DNA from: Sipunculus nudus | Taxonomy: Eukaryota; Annelida; Sipuncula; Golfingiida; Sipunculidae | Reading direction: 5' to 3' | NCBI GenBank assembly: GCA_026874595.1 | Contig: CM049309.1 | Coordinates: forward strand, 96,308,723 to 96,372,722 | Length of the DNA: 64,000 bases | Part shown: one piece after another, positions 24,831 through 37,900 of the stretch | Layout: each line of letters starts with the position of its first letter | How positions within the stretch are numbered: position 1 is the first letter of the stretch | The notes under the pieces: model-generated | Told to the model about the DNA's origin: nothing | Seen by the model: only the letters and a program-made list of their open reading frames with translations | The model's database searches: none | Translations under genes and position numbers: made by a program

Positions 24831-26092
24831 ACACCACATCAAGCATACAAATGTTTATTTATTTTTTACCACAAAAATATATCTTTTAAATCTGCAAAAC
24901 AATAAATATCTAAAAATAATACTTGATTTAGATTTCACAATTTTTTAATTGTGTCTTTATTTATCCATAATGTGCTTCATATTTTATAATAATTTAAGCA
25001 TACTGATGGGTTCATTTATATTTGTTAAAATCATTTAAAAGACAATTAATTTCTTTAAAAATGCTACATTACACAACATTGCATCTTCTGGATTACACCT
25101 TGAATTATTTTTTCAATGAAAGTTTTTGCATATCGGAGTGGAAACAGCATTACAATTAAGATACAGTGAAAACAATAACAATTACTGCATAACACTTGGT
25201 GGGTTGGGTTTGCCACCAAGGGGGGGGGGTGGTGATATGAGAATAACTGTACACCTGTCACAGCAGGGGATCTCCCCCAGTGACTGTAACAAATCAGAAA
25301 CCCTGGCATAGCTGACTTCCAGTGACCTGGAGTGGAACCCCACATCTGTAATCAAAGCAAGTGACTACAGAAAAAAATCAATAACTAGCTTAATTTTCAA
25401 GCTTTTATTTTCAAATTTCAGATTTAGACAAACTAAATATTTATGTTTACATGCTGTCAAAATTAAATCAATGGTGCTTACAGGAAAAAAACGTGCCATG
25501 TTCAAAGTTGGGCAAAATTTAAGGTACTGATTTTTTTTTTATGCTAATAACTTAAAATATTTACAAAATTCAGATCTAATTTTGGGTAAACAATTGAATC
25601 TTAATTAAACATAGTTATATACTTGAGAAAATAGACTCTAGTTTCAAAATTTTTCATGTTAAGTGAGTTATTATTTTTCCTGATTTTTTACAAAGTCCAT
25701 TATGTTTTGGCCCATAACTTAGAGAATTTATACTTTACAGACTTAATTTCTTGCATGTACATAGGAACTATATAGAGGAATATTTATGGTAAATATTAGG
25801 AAAAACAGATGAGTGGTTTTGATATAAGGCAGCCCTGAAGTGTGAAAATAGGATTTTAATAAACAATTGAGGTTTTTCCTTAATTTCTCAAAGGAATGAA
25901 GTCGCAAAGACCCAGTTTTCGGCTTGGTAGGAGATCTTGGGGACATCTAACATTATGCTGAATTTTGGATTCCTAGGTCTTACGGTTTCAAAACGTGCCA
26001 CATCTACGGACGGACGGACGGACAGACGGACGGACGACGGACAATGGACCACGACTATAACTCAGATGACTTATAGTCAGCTGAGCTGAAAA
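24828..26092 (+). mobile_element. 2-kb hairpin-ended element, 5'-truncated copy
   Basis: It begins abruptly at the edge of the 30-bp array with 'gataacaccacatcaagc' and runs through 'cacctgtcacagcagggga', 'aaaaaacgtgccatg', the GACGGACGGACGG tail and the terminal hairpin. It matches 55,445-56,752 in order, missing the first ~600 bases of that copy. Confidence 0.75.
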
Positions 26093-26159
26093 TGATTAGA
26101 TTTTGGTGTGGATTTGGATCTTGATCAGGATCCAGGAAAATCATCAAGGAATATATAAT

Positions 26160-26420
26160 ACCCATGATGAAAGCATAACACCTGACCACCTAGTGGAGTT
26201 ATGAAACATATGATGAAAGCATAACACCTGACCACCTAGTGAAGTTATAATACATATGATGAAAGCATAACACTTGACCACCCAGTGGAGTTATAATACA
26301 TATGATGAAAGCATAACACCTGACCACCTAGTGAAGTTATAATACATATGATGAAAGCATAACACCTGACCATCTAGTGGAGTTATAATACATATGATGA
26401 AAGCATAACACCTGACCACC
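26160..26420. repeat. Minisatellite, 46/47-bp unit, ~5.5 copies
   Basis: 'gatgaaagcataacacctga' recurs at 26,166, 26,212, 26,259 and onward, each followed by 'ccacctagtg'. Confidence 0.92.
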
Positions 26421-26590
26421 TTGCTTTAGTGGTGGGCCATATGTAAGTCGAGTTTAAAATCCATGTGTCAATCCAACCTGGAGTTATCATCAGAAAACAA
26501 TCTGTGTGGATGAACGGATGGACAGACAGACAGACAAACAGACAGACAGGGTGATTACTTTAGGGCATCCACTTGTGTTCAATAAACACG
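26421..26590. mobile_element. Fragment related to the 288-bp nuclear-receptor-site repeats
   Basis: 'tttagtggtgggccatatgt' resembles 9,628-9,648. The fragment ends in a GGACAGACAGACAGAC tail and 'gggtgattactttagggcat', an element-tail pattern like that at 11,300-11,390. Confidence 0.5.
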
Positions 26591-26689
26591 CCAGGTTTTT
26601 TGGACACTAGATGTAATCACAGCTGAGAAACTGACATGATTGTTGTCATTTTATGGTACAAAAAAATTTTAAATATTCGTTAAAATAAG

Positions 26690-27020
26690 AAAAAAAAAGG
26701 TGGCGCCACCACTTTTCCTGACTAGTCATGGTCAACATTCAAGGCACGATTTGTGACAATCAATGCAATAATTATCAAGATATTGCAGATTTTGTATCAA
26801 ATTTTTTATTATTCTGGGGGGTACTTTCAAGAGCTATAGCCCCATAGAAGGATACAGGTCACAGTGACCTAATTTCAGGTTCCCAAGGAGATTTATTTTT
26901 AACCTCTCTAGATTTTAACTTAGACAGTTTCTAGGACCAGCAGTTATGATTTGTGCCCTCCTAACGGACACCACCGATGTACGCTCAGACGAACGACAGA
27001 CAAAGTGCTATTCCTGTACC
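26690..27020 (+). mobile_element. Interspersed element fragment ('ggtaacagagacc' family)
   Basis: It starts with GGTGGCGCCACC (26,699-26,710) and continues with 'ttattctggggggtactttc', 'acctaatttcaggttcccaa' and 'ttatgatttgtgccctccta', ending near 'acgacagacaaagtgctatt'. It is a one-unit copy of the repeats at 17,415. Confidence 0.65.
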
Positions 27021-27254
27021 TCAGTTGACTTACAGTACATAAATATGTAACTACAATAGCTGAACAAGTTATACACACAGAACTGCTCATTATCTTGCAT
27101 CATGTCCAAATGTCTCTATAGTGTTAGAATTTATTTCAAACTATCATCTTCATGTAGTTAGGATCCTGTGGGAATTACACTTTTCTGGAGCAGACAGTGG
27201 GTCATGATGATCATGAATAAGAATTAAACATGTAATGTCAAATGTTTACTGTAC

Positions 27255-27345
27255 CTGTCAAAGCTGATTGATACACTGAACACTTTCTCAGGCTCCTGAT
27301 ACAAGGGATTGGCAGGCTCTGTTACTGTCCCACTCAAATGAAAAC
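27255..27345 (-). CDS. ZSWIM6-like: ZSWIM4/5/6-family protein, exon 2
   Basis: This 91-bp exon is bounded on the minus strand by a good acceptor (tgtgtttacag|) and donor (|GTACAGTAAA). It starts with two bases that complete the Gly codon split at the end of exon 1, then encodes FHLSGTVTEPANPLYQ and, further on, EKVFSVSISFD, ending two bases into an Arg/Ser codon. Joined to exon 1 it reads NVLQIG-FHLSGTVTEP, which is the order found in vertebrate ZSWIM5/6 just before the SWIM zinc finger (CxCx(n)CxH). The other two frames contain stops. The exon sits alone in more than 22 kb of repeat-rich intron on each side. The SWIM finger itself should begin in the next exon, which I do not find in the window. 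Homology, splice sites and phase all agree. Confidence 0.92.
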
Positions 27346-30300
27346 CTGTAAACACACAGAAACAGTATTTAAATGTGGTGTCCCTTTACAAAGTTCATAT
27401 AGAAGGAGGATTATGAATCAATTATTGCTTCATTAAGAAATAAAAGGTAAATTCTGTCAACTTGAAATCACACAATATGTATCATTAAACATAATTTAGT
27501 ATTTTAATACACTGAAATTGCATCTACCAGTATGCTCTCAAGTATCAATATAATACTTATTACTGTATATTTGGTTATTAGACTGTCAAACTACCATATT
27601 TGTGTCCTGTTTATACATTAATGCTCTGTCAAAGAACAAGAAATTCATTTCAGTTTGATCTTTTTAAATTAAATTGGATGCATTATTTCTGAATTGCAAT
27701 GCATGCATCCATTTTTCATTTGCACATATGCTGAAACAGATGTATCCAGCCCAAGTTCCTTTTTTTTAAAATATGTCACCAGAATTATTTTCCCCACAAT
27801 TTAGTGAAAACCAATATATACTGATCTGCACAGACCGTTTTCTTTATCAATTCAGTTCAAGTATTTTGCATCCTCTTTTCATCACAATTGGATATTTATC
27901 TCACCTGTCCATAAAATATCATATAACTAAATCTGGATTTAATCATCATGTGTACATACTCTCGCACAAAGTTTTACACTTTTGAAAATTATTTATGGAA
28001 TCTTCTTATGGTTATAATCTGCTTTTTGGCCCTTAATTTTCAACAAAAAAAAAAACTACAGAATAACTTGGTTATTCTTTTATTTATTAACCCTGCACAA
28101 AGTCCAGTTCTGCCACCAGGATTATACTTAAATCTTTTCATGCACCAACAAGAGACATATTTTGTGATTATGGACTGAACTTCATCAGATATTCATATAG
28201 AGCTCCATCAAGGTGACCTTTTCTGTTTGATAAATGTCATTGGCTGCATACTAGAGCCCAAATAAATCTGTTTAATTGTAATAAGAATTCAATCAGTGGG
28301 GCTGGATGAGGGTTTATATGCCCTTTTTTTTTGCCTTAGCACTGATTGAATACAGATCAGCCTCTGATACATTGTTTTGGCTGTCATTAGACTTGGCTTA
28401 CACTGTATTAACCAAATCAGGAGAAAATGCTACTAAATGTATTCTGACTGGCAAGATATATCACAGAGAAGAATGATTTCTACTGGATGGCAAGTGGCAA
28501 AACAGTGGTACTCTAAAGAAAGATGTCATATATGGCAGATTATTCATACCAGCAGTCTCTGTGGTAATTTTTACATGAGATCCCTGCAGGTAAAAATAAT
28601 ATTCTGATACAGATCAAGTGATATGATCACTCCAGTACCACAGACTACCAGTCACTGAGTCAAGAAAAATTATTAAAGTGAAGTCCATGGCCATTATACT
28701 GACTGTCATCACAGCCATTCATAGCTGCTTTAACAGTGTTCTTAATGACTTACTGCTGTCCCTGTGAGCAAACACCATTAACTTTACCCAGACTTACGGC
28801 CAGCTGTACCAGGCTGACTAGCCTACATCAGGTGCTGACAGTGTTTGTCCTAACCCCTATTTTGCCTTTTTCACAGCATCTCGGTCATGACAGCACTCAG
28901 TGACAGGCTGGGTTGCATGCTGCATGACACCATGCTGGTCCATCTAATGCAGACTCATCCCTGGTATACACCACCAAAAATAAAATATTGTAAAGTAGGA
29001 CACATAAATGGTAGTGACTTGGTCCAGCTAGGTCTAGGTCTATCACTGTACCCTGGATATCACACGTCAGCTGACTGACTGAGGTTCAGCAGTATTTTCC
29101 CAGAAAATAGTTGTTTCAACAATGTGAGCACTTGCTGCACACTGGGTGACATTTGTTTATGCCCCTGCTTTGTTGATATTCATTCCTGTAGCTCTCAGCA
29201 AAATATCTAACACAAACATTCCTAAATATATTACTTAAAAAATATTGACACATTCAATAAAACAAGTAATAGTTTTGCAGAATCTTCACTACAGGACACA
29301 ATTTAGTGTCATTTTATTACAATATGATGGTGACTATCAAAACCTCTTCTGTTTTACCTACAAAAAGCTGGTTGGCCCGGCTGTGTAAAGTTGATGCTGT
29401 ACCTATTCAGCCTGTGAGCATTTACTTTTATAAGTATAAGGCCTTATTGAAATGTCTATTGAGTATTTACCAGTTGTCAATAGTAGAGATGTAAACTAGT
29501 TGGGTCCTACCTCCTGTTGTTTACTCAGCATCATTTGTTAGTAGGATGATAATTATAGTGTCAAACAGTAAAAGTATCAACCTTTTCCGGTCCTCCTGTG
29601 AGCTCAGGGCTTCAGTTGCTTTGAAAGCTTCCAATTGGTTTATATTAATTTCATGACACTTTATATCCCATACTTGAAGCAAACATGGTTTATATTAATT
29701 TCATGAGACTGTTAATATAAATAATATATATGAAGCAAACAGAATCCTATTAATGTATATTATCTATGATATTAAAAGGCTTACAAGGAAAAGCCAAGAA
29801 AACATGTCTGTGAAGTTCAACAAAAATACTGTTTTTGCTTTCAATTCCTGGAAACAGATCATTCACTTCAATGTAATACTACATGGGGTGAATAAATAAA
29901 TGTCAGATTAAAGATACTGCAGAAACATCTACTTAACCTTTAGTTTGTGGTTAAGATAGCTTCTTCCAAGAACAAGTTAACCAGTGTGGTTTGGTCAGCT
30001 TGTTCCAGGTACAGCCCAGGATTCTGTGGTTAGGATATGGCTTCCAGGAATAATACACAGCTGATAAACATTCTTGTTCGTGTGTCTGCTTTGTTTATTA
30101 ACAAGAATGAGGACTCCTGTATGGTTTGATTATCTCAGATTTATAGGTTCCTTTGAAAATGTTATGATTTAATCACTGATAAAGTCAATCATCAAACATT
30201 TCACTTGATAAAAATAACAATTTTTTTTTTCAGAAAAATGACAAGTGTTAAGGTAAAGCCAAATACTTAATGGAGAATTACAATATACTTATTTAAGAAA

Positions 30301-30650
30301 TATATGTGACCAGGACTGCAGATGGAGTTTTGAAATGTAAAGTTATTTAAGAACTATTAAGTGAATGGCTGATATTAACTATGGAGGACAATATAGATCA
30401 CCAGAACCGGATGGAGTTTTGAGATGTAAAGAAATCTAAGAACTATTATTAATATATATTTAATGATAACAGAGAGATGATGGACAGAGCTGATCACTTT
30501 ATGTTCTATTCTCCTTAGGCAAGAATATGTTTCAATAAGATCTTAATTTTTTCTAATCCTATAATTTTTTTAATTAGTGCACAGGTGCCCAGGAATCAAT
30601 AGCAGCAGGGGGAGGGGGGAGATGGTGGGATTAACAGCACTTCTGCATAT
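27346..30650. other. Mostly single-copy intronic stretch, no gene
   Basis: Directly downstream of exon 2 on the plus strand. Low in recognisable repeats. A short 'tggtttatattaatttcatga' duplication lies at 29,636-29,710. The part 28,200-29,090 is of high complexity. Open frames of 60-76 codons here show no family resemblance. Confidence 0.5.
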
Positions 30651-30654
30651 TCAT

Positions 30655-32592
30655 ACAGGGCAAACAAAGCCTGATCTCCAATTCTGCTGAGACAGGAAAA
30701 TTATGAACAAATGTTTGTATTTTTTTTATCACATCATTTTTTAAATGAGTTTAAATTTCTATACATTTCCAATATAACATATATATCTGAAAATAAAAGT
30801 TGATTCTTAATTCTAAACTGCATCATCATAAATCTCAATCTTGTCAGATAACACCACATCATTCATAGAAATGTTTAATGTTTACCACAAAAATACATCT
30901 TTTAAATCTGCAAAATAATAAATATCTAAAAATAATAATTGATACAGATTTCACAATTTAAAATTGTACCTTTTATTTATCCATAATTTGCTTCATATTT
31001 TATAAAATGCATACTTATGGGTTTTATTATATTTGTTAAAATCAATTAAAAGAAAATTAATTTCTTTGAAAATGCTACATTAACACAATATGGCATCTTC
31101 TGGATTTCACCTGGAATTACTTTTTCAAGGAAAGTTTTTGTATATTGGAGTGGAAACAGCATTACAATTAAGGAGATACAGTGAAAACAATAACAATTAT
31201 TCTGCATAACACTTGGTGGGTTGGGTTTGCTTGGGGGGGGGGGGGGGGGGGGGAGTTGGCGTGGTGATATGAGAATAAACCCTTACTGAGATATAAAGGA
31301 TTTTGTGTGAATTTCAACATATATGACAATATTCAAGGTCAAGGCCACTCTAATAGGAAAGGTCATGACCCCAATTTATATATACATCATCCCATAACCC
31401 GTATAACTGTATATGCATAATATGAAAGAAATCTGTCCATTAGTTTTTGACTTATAATGCTCATAGTGCTGTTAAGTGGCAATGATGGGGGTTTTAACGG
31501 CACGAAAACAAGTAAAAGAATAACAGGTGGTGCCACCTTTTTCCGGTATATGACAATACTATCCAAGATCTTCGATGTAGTTGATTTTTGGATCATTCCA
31601 TGTAACCCTTACTGAGATATTAAGGATTTTGTGTGAATTTCAACAAATATGGGAATATTCAAGGTCAAGGCCACTCTCACAGGAAAGGGCATGACCCCAA
31701 TTTAAATAAACATCATCCCATAACCAATATCTATGTATATGCATAATATAAAAGAAATCTGTCCATTAGTGTTTGACTTATAATGCTCACAGTACTGTCA
31801 AGTGGCAATTTTGGGGGTATTAAAAGGCATGAAAACAAGTAAAGAATAATAGGTGGCGCCACCAGTTTCTGGAACATGACAACCCTATCCATGATCTTCG
31901 ATCAACTTGATTTTGGGATCAATCCATGCAAGATTTCTTGAGATATTTAAGAATTTGTATGATTTTCCCCAAAATTGGACCTATCAAAGGCCGAGGACAC
32001 TCTCCTAGTAAATGTCATGACCTCATTTTAAATAGGCATCTTCCTCTCACTCATATCTATAAATATACTAAGTTTGATACAGAACTTCTTGTAAATGTCT
32101 GGGGATACAATTAAACAAAGTTAAATACTTGGGGGGGGGGGGGGGGGGGAAAGTCTCTTGTTTCAATATTTTTGATGTTAAGTGAGTAAATATTTTTCCT
32201 GATTTTTTACAAAGTCCATTATATTCGGGACCATAACTTAAAGAAATTACATTTTACAGACTTAATTTCTGGCATTTGTGTAGGAATCATATAAGAGATT
32301 ACTTCTTGTAAATATTAAGAAAAACAGATGAGTGGTTTTCATATAAGGCAGTCCTGAAGTGTGATAATAGGTTCTCGAAGAAAATTTAGGTTTTTCCTTA
32401 ATATCTTGAAGGAACAAAGTCATATTGACCCAATTTTCATTGTGGTAGGAGAATTTGGTGACATCTTACTGTATGCCCAACTTTGGATTTGTAGGTCTAA
32501 TGGTTTTAAAACGCGCGAGTCTAACAGATGGTCAGGATGATATTGGACCATGACTATAGTTCAGATGACATATAGTCCGCTGAGCTAAAATT
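30655..32592 (+). mobile_element. 2-kb hairpin-ended element, interrupted copy
   Basis: Its left part (30,655-31,276) matches 55,240-55,880, and its right part (32,110-32,592) matches 56,250-56,750, including 'ttaagtgagtaaatattttt' and a decayed terminal hairpin. Between them lies a foreign segment (31,278-32,110) and about 340 bases of the element are missing. Confidence 0.7.
31278..32110. mobile_element. Inserted element with 326-bp repeats, related to 9,640-10,250
   Basis: 'aacccttactgagatat' occurs at 31,279 and 31,605, a 326-base period. The units carry 'caaggtcaaggccactct', 'aaaggtcatgaccccaattt', a GGTGGYGCCACC palindrome each, and end with 'tctggggatac', the mirror image of the gtatccccaga at 6,973. 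Noncoding. Confidence 0.7.
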
Positions 32593-33415
32593 ATACAGAA
32601 GAATATTTATGCTAATATGAACAAAAGCACATGTATTTTTCCCTTAATATCTCAAAGGAAAAGAGTCACAATAACCCAGTTTTGGGTTTGGTTGAACTAA
32701 TAACCTTTTAACTGTATATCACAATTAAAAATTGTGAGAACTGAAAACTGGACAATAAAACTATAGCTGTGGAGAACTGAAAACTAGACAATTAAATAGG
32801 AGCTGAAGAGAGCTGAAAACTGCACTATAAAACTAGAGCTGTAGAGAGTTGAAAACTGGACAATAAAACAGGAGCGATTCTGAGTACACTGCTTATGACA
32901 CCTCTGGCACTTGGTCAAATTTTCTCATTTACAGGTAAACCTTTGGAAGTTTTGCCTCTTTTATAGTTTTATTTTCAAATTAAAATGATTAATTTGTTGA
33001 AGGGTACATTTATTGTAAGCTATCAATTATTAAGGTATTGTTTCCTGTGTTAAACAAAAATTCACAGACAAGCACCATATATATTATTTTTTAATATCAT
33101 TTCTACACAAACTAGGATTTAAAGGTTAGGATGTCAAGAAAACAAGTTGCATTATAACATACACAGTTGTTTACCATCAGTGACCAGCAAAAGCAGACTG
33201 GACACCCAAGAGGCTCCACAGCAGGCTGTCTGTTGTGATAAAGCCATCCTGGAGGATAGCAGATCACACAAAGGTTATCAGAGGTCACAGAGCACCAACC
33301 AATTAGTCTTCCCTGAATCCTAATTAGTAATAGTAATACCACATACACACATGACAGTTTTCCTGTAAAACAGGAATAACAATATCACCAAGTATTCTCT
33401 CTCTCTCTCTCTCAC

Positions 33416-33452
<37 letters not shown>

Positions 33453-34929
33453 TATAATACTAGTTTCATATCCAGTGGATATCCTTGCCAGAAATACTTC
33501 ATTGTATTACTGACTTCAATGGACCACACAGGAAAAGAAGTTCATATGGTTTACTGCAATAAATTTTGATAGTGACACATGGAAACTAGTTTTTCAATTC
33601 AGGCTTCTGATAAATAGAATGAAGGAAAGATGAAAGAGACTGGCTGTACTTGAGGATGGTGTAACCATGACAGACAGGAGGTGTGATCTTTGTGATCCTT
33701 GTGCAGGTTGACACTGGTCACCTCTGGGGCATGGAATGGTGACTTCACTGGGTAGGACTGGCCACATTGGCTTCCAGGCAGGATGGTACAAGTTAGCAGG
33801 CCGGATGTATGTGTGTGAACTGTCCATATGCAAATGATTTATAACATGGCCGGGGAATGTGCTCACTGGCCACACAAACTAGTATACTAAAGCTCTTGTT
33901 ATCCACGCCCTGTTCTCCAGTTGGTAGGTCTGTTCTTGTGGTGTATAGTTCTGTAGTGCTATCTCACAGGTAGGTCTGTTAGGATAAGGTTGGGCACAGT
34001 TTCCTTCCTGCCAATTGGTCAACCTATTTCAGAAATGCTTGTCTGCAATACATGCTGCATGTACATGGAGCTGTCTGTCTCCATTATTGTATTGCCTGAT
34101 TATGCGTGTCCCTGTTTGTGTAGCCCATTCACAGCTTACACTCCATTCATGGGCATTACAATAAAACTGTTTGTCTGTGGTCATTCACTATCAATGCACT
34201 GCAGGTTGTATAGGCCCATATGACACTCAACGTTTTGGGAATGTAACAATGTGTGCAAGGCACACACAGATATATATTGAGACCGGTCAAGTGTTAGCCC
34301 TTCCCCTCTGGGTTTGCACGGCGTCCTTGTTCAAACCTGACTTTTGTGATAAGTTTCCTTGTCCGTTTGGCCAATGTCCTTGTTCAATCCTGACTTCAGT
34401 GATAGCGAAGGCTTAAATGCTGCTTTATGGTCACTTTTACAGGCCATCAAAGACACTGTGTACCTAGTCACCCATTCTTTCAATTTCTTTGCTGGCTCAT
34501 CTGTTGACCAGGCAGAGAGCATTTACCAAGGCAGACAATCAACAATACCAGAAAAATCAAAGCACAGCTGGTACAATATCAATTTCAGAACCAAGGAACA
34601 CTGTCTGGAGACAATGGACACAAATTGGAGCAAGTTTTCATTAAATCAATCCATGAAGTGCCTGCAGTGTTATATATTTAAGTGAATGTTAATGTTGTGT
34701 TTACTTTTGGAACGTTTTCATGTCTCTTTTGCTTGCGTATGCCAGGTTTTGATCATTTCAATGGTTTACCCTTGACCATCCTTAATACCTTGCATAGATC
34801 AAACACTTAAAACACAATGTTAAAAGGTGTCTGTCCTTTCAAAAAGTTCTGTGAACAGAAATGTTTTACTCTTTTCCTGCATTCCTTAAATGAATATACT
34901 GGCCAAACCTGTCAATCAGCTCGCTAACA
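32593..34929. other. Intronic sequence, no recognised gene
   Basis: Unique sequence with a small 'gagagctgaaaactg' repeat cluster (32,730-32,875: four diverged copies of about 47 bases) and a (TC)n run. Open frames at 33,594-33,875 (-) and 34,359-34,685 (+) have no motif I recognise. Confidence 0.45.
33396..33449. repeat. (TC)n microsatellite
   Basis: A TC dinucleotide run interrupted once by 'cactcact'. Confidence 0.97.
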
Positions 34930-37900
34930 GTACCAGTACAATCAATGTTCCCCCTACAGTACAAATACCAGTACAATCAATGTTCCCCCTACAGTATCAG
35001 CACCAGTGCAATCACTGTTCCCCCTACAGTACAACTACCAGTACAACCAATGTTCCCCCTACAGTATCAGCACAAATACAATCAATGTTCCCCTACAGTA
35101 TCAGTACATGACAACCAATGTTCCCCCTACAGTATCAGTACAGGAAAACCAATGTTCCTCCTACAGTATCATGTGTCAGTAAAACCAAAGTTATCCCTAC
35201 AGTGTAGGTACCAGTACAACCAAAATTCCCCCTGCAGTATCAGCACCAGTATAATCAATGTTCCTCCTACAGTATCAGTACAGGACATCCGATGTTACCT
35301 CTATGGTATCAGTACCAGAACAACCAATGTTCCCCCTACAGTATCAGTACAGGACAACCAATGTTCCCCCTACAGTATCAGTACAGAACAACCAATGTTC
35401 CCCCTACACTATCAGTACAGGACAACCAATGTTCCCCCTACAGTATCAGTACAGTAAAACCAATGTTCCTCCTACAGTATCATGTGCCAGTAAAACCAAA
35501 GTTATCCCTACAGTGTAAGTACCAGTACAACCAAAATTCCCCCTGCAGTATCAGCACCAGTATAACCAATGTTCCTCCTACAGTATCAGTACAGGACATC
35601 CCATGTTACCTCTATGGTATCAGTACCAGAACAGTCAATGTTCCCCCTACAGTATCAGTACAGGACAACCAATGTTCCCCCTACAGTATCAGTACAGGAC
35701 AACCAATGTTCCCCCTACAGTATCAGTACAGGACAACCAATGTTCCCCCTACAGTATCAGTACAGGACAACCAATGTTCCCCCTACAGTATCAGTACAGA
35801 ACAACCAATGTTCCCCCTACAGTATCAGTACAGGACAACCAATGTTCCCCCTACAGTATCAGTACAGTAAAACCAATGTTCCTCCTACAGTATCATGTGC
35901 CAGTAAAACCAAAGTTATCCCTACAGTGTAAGTACCAGTACAACCAAAATTCCCCCTGCAGTATCAGCACCAGTATAACCAATGTTCCTCCTACAGTATC
36001 AGTACAGGACATCCCATGTTACCTCTATGGTATCAGTACCAGAACAGTCAATGTTCCCCCTACAGTATCAGTACAGGACAACCAATGTTCCCCCTACAGT
36101 ATCAGTACAGGACAACCAATGTTCCCCCTACAGTATCAGTACAGGACAACCAATGTTCCCCCTACAGTATCAGTACAGGACAACCAATGTTCCCCCTACA
36201 GTATCAGTACAGAACAACCAATGTTCCCCCTACAGTATCAGTACAGGACAACCAATGTTCCCCCTACAGTATCAGTACAGTAAAACCAATGTTCCTCCTA
36301 CAGTATCATGTGCCAGTAAAACCAAAGTTATCCCTACAGTGTAAGTACCAGTACAACCAAAATTCCCCCTGCAGTATCAGCACCAGTATAACCAATGTTC
36401 CTCCTACAGTATCAGTACAGGACATCCCATGTTACCTCTATGGTATCAGTACCAGAACAGTCAATGTTCCCCCTACAGTATCAGTACAGGACAACCAATG
36501 TTCCCCCTACAGTATCAGTACAGGACAACCAATGTTCCCCCTACAGTATCAGTACAGGACATCCCGTGTTCCCCCTATGGTATCAGTACCAGAACAACCC
36601 ATGTTCCTCCTACAGTCTCTGTAAAGGACAACCAATTCCGCCTACAGTATCAGTACAGGACAACCAATGTTCCCCCTACAGTATCAGTACAGGACATCCC
36701 ATGTTCCCCCTATGGTATCAGTACCAGAACAACCCATGTTCCTCCTACAGTCTCTGTAAAGGACAACCAATGTTCCGCCTACAGTATCAGTACAGGACAT
36801 CCCATGTTCCCTCTATGGTATCAGTACCAGAACAACCCATGTTCCTCATACAGTATCAGTACAGGACAACCAATGTTCCCCCTACAGTATCAGTACAGGG
36901 CATCCCATGTTCCCCCTATGGTATCAGTACCAGAACAACCCATGTTCCTCCTACAGTCTCTGTAAAGGACAACCAATGTTCCCCCTACAGTATCAGTACA
37001 GGACATCCCATGTTCCCTCTATGGTATCAGTACCAGAACAACCCATGTTCCTCATACAGTATCAGTACAGGACAACCAATGTTCCCCCCTACAGTATCAG
37101 TACAGGGCATCCCATGTTCCCCCTATGGTATCAGTACCAGAACAACCCATGTTCCTCCTACAGTATCAGTACAGGACAACCAATGTTCCGCCTACAGTAT
37201 AAGTACAGGATATCCCATGTTCCCTCTATGGTATCAGTACCAGAACAACCAATGTTCCCCCTATAGTATCAGTACAGAACAACCCATGTTCCTCCTACAG
37301 TCTCTGTAAAGGACAATCAATGTTCCTCCTACAGTATCAGTACAGGACAACCAATGTTCCCCCTACAGTATCAGTACAGGATATCCCATGTTCCCCCTAT
37401 AGTATCAGTACCAGAACAACCCATGTTCCTCCTACAGTATCAGTACAGGACAACCAATGCTCCGCCTACAGTATCAGTACAGGACATCCCATGTTCCCCC
37501 TACAGTATCAGTACAGTAAAACCAATGTTCCCCCTACAGTAACAGTACAGGACAACCAATGTTCCCCCTGTAGTATCAGTACAGGACAATCAATGTTCCT
37601 CCTACAGTATCATGTGCCAGTAAAACCAAAGTTATCCCTACAGTGTAAGTACAACCAAAATTCCCCCTGCAGTATCAGCACCAGTATTATCAATGTTCCT
37701 CCTACAGTATCAGTACAGGACAACCAATGTTCCCCCTACAGTATCAGTACAGGACATCCCATGTTCCCCCTATGGTATCAGTACCAGAACAACCCATGTT
37801 CCTCCTACAGTCTCTGTAAAGGACAACCAATGTTCCGCCTACAGTATCAGTACAGGACATCCCATGTTCCCTCTATGGTATCAGTACCAGAACAACCAAA

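Larger units (their letters stand above)
1..27254 (-). other. Partial intron 2 of the ZSWIM-like gene (at least 27,254 bp)
   Basis: The next family exon should encode the SWIM finger and a long conserved helical stretch. It would give an open frame well over 60 codons, and none of the open frames on the minus strand left of 27,255 resembles it. The whole left part is therefore most simply intron running out of the window. It contains nine of the twelve tandem arrays and several interspersed elements. A very small exon could have been missed. Confidence 0.7.

Noticed and set aside
23662-24846. Open frames up to 394 codons on both strands in the 30-bp array
   Set aside because: They exist because the 30-bp unit is a multiple of three and lacks stops. 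They have no non-repeat domain, and frames on both strands are equally open.
33594-34685. Open frames of 77-108 codons on both strands
   Set aside because: Overlapping frames on opposite strands with no family resemblance, consistent with chance in lower-AT sequence.
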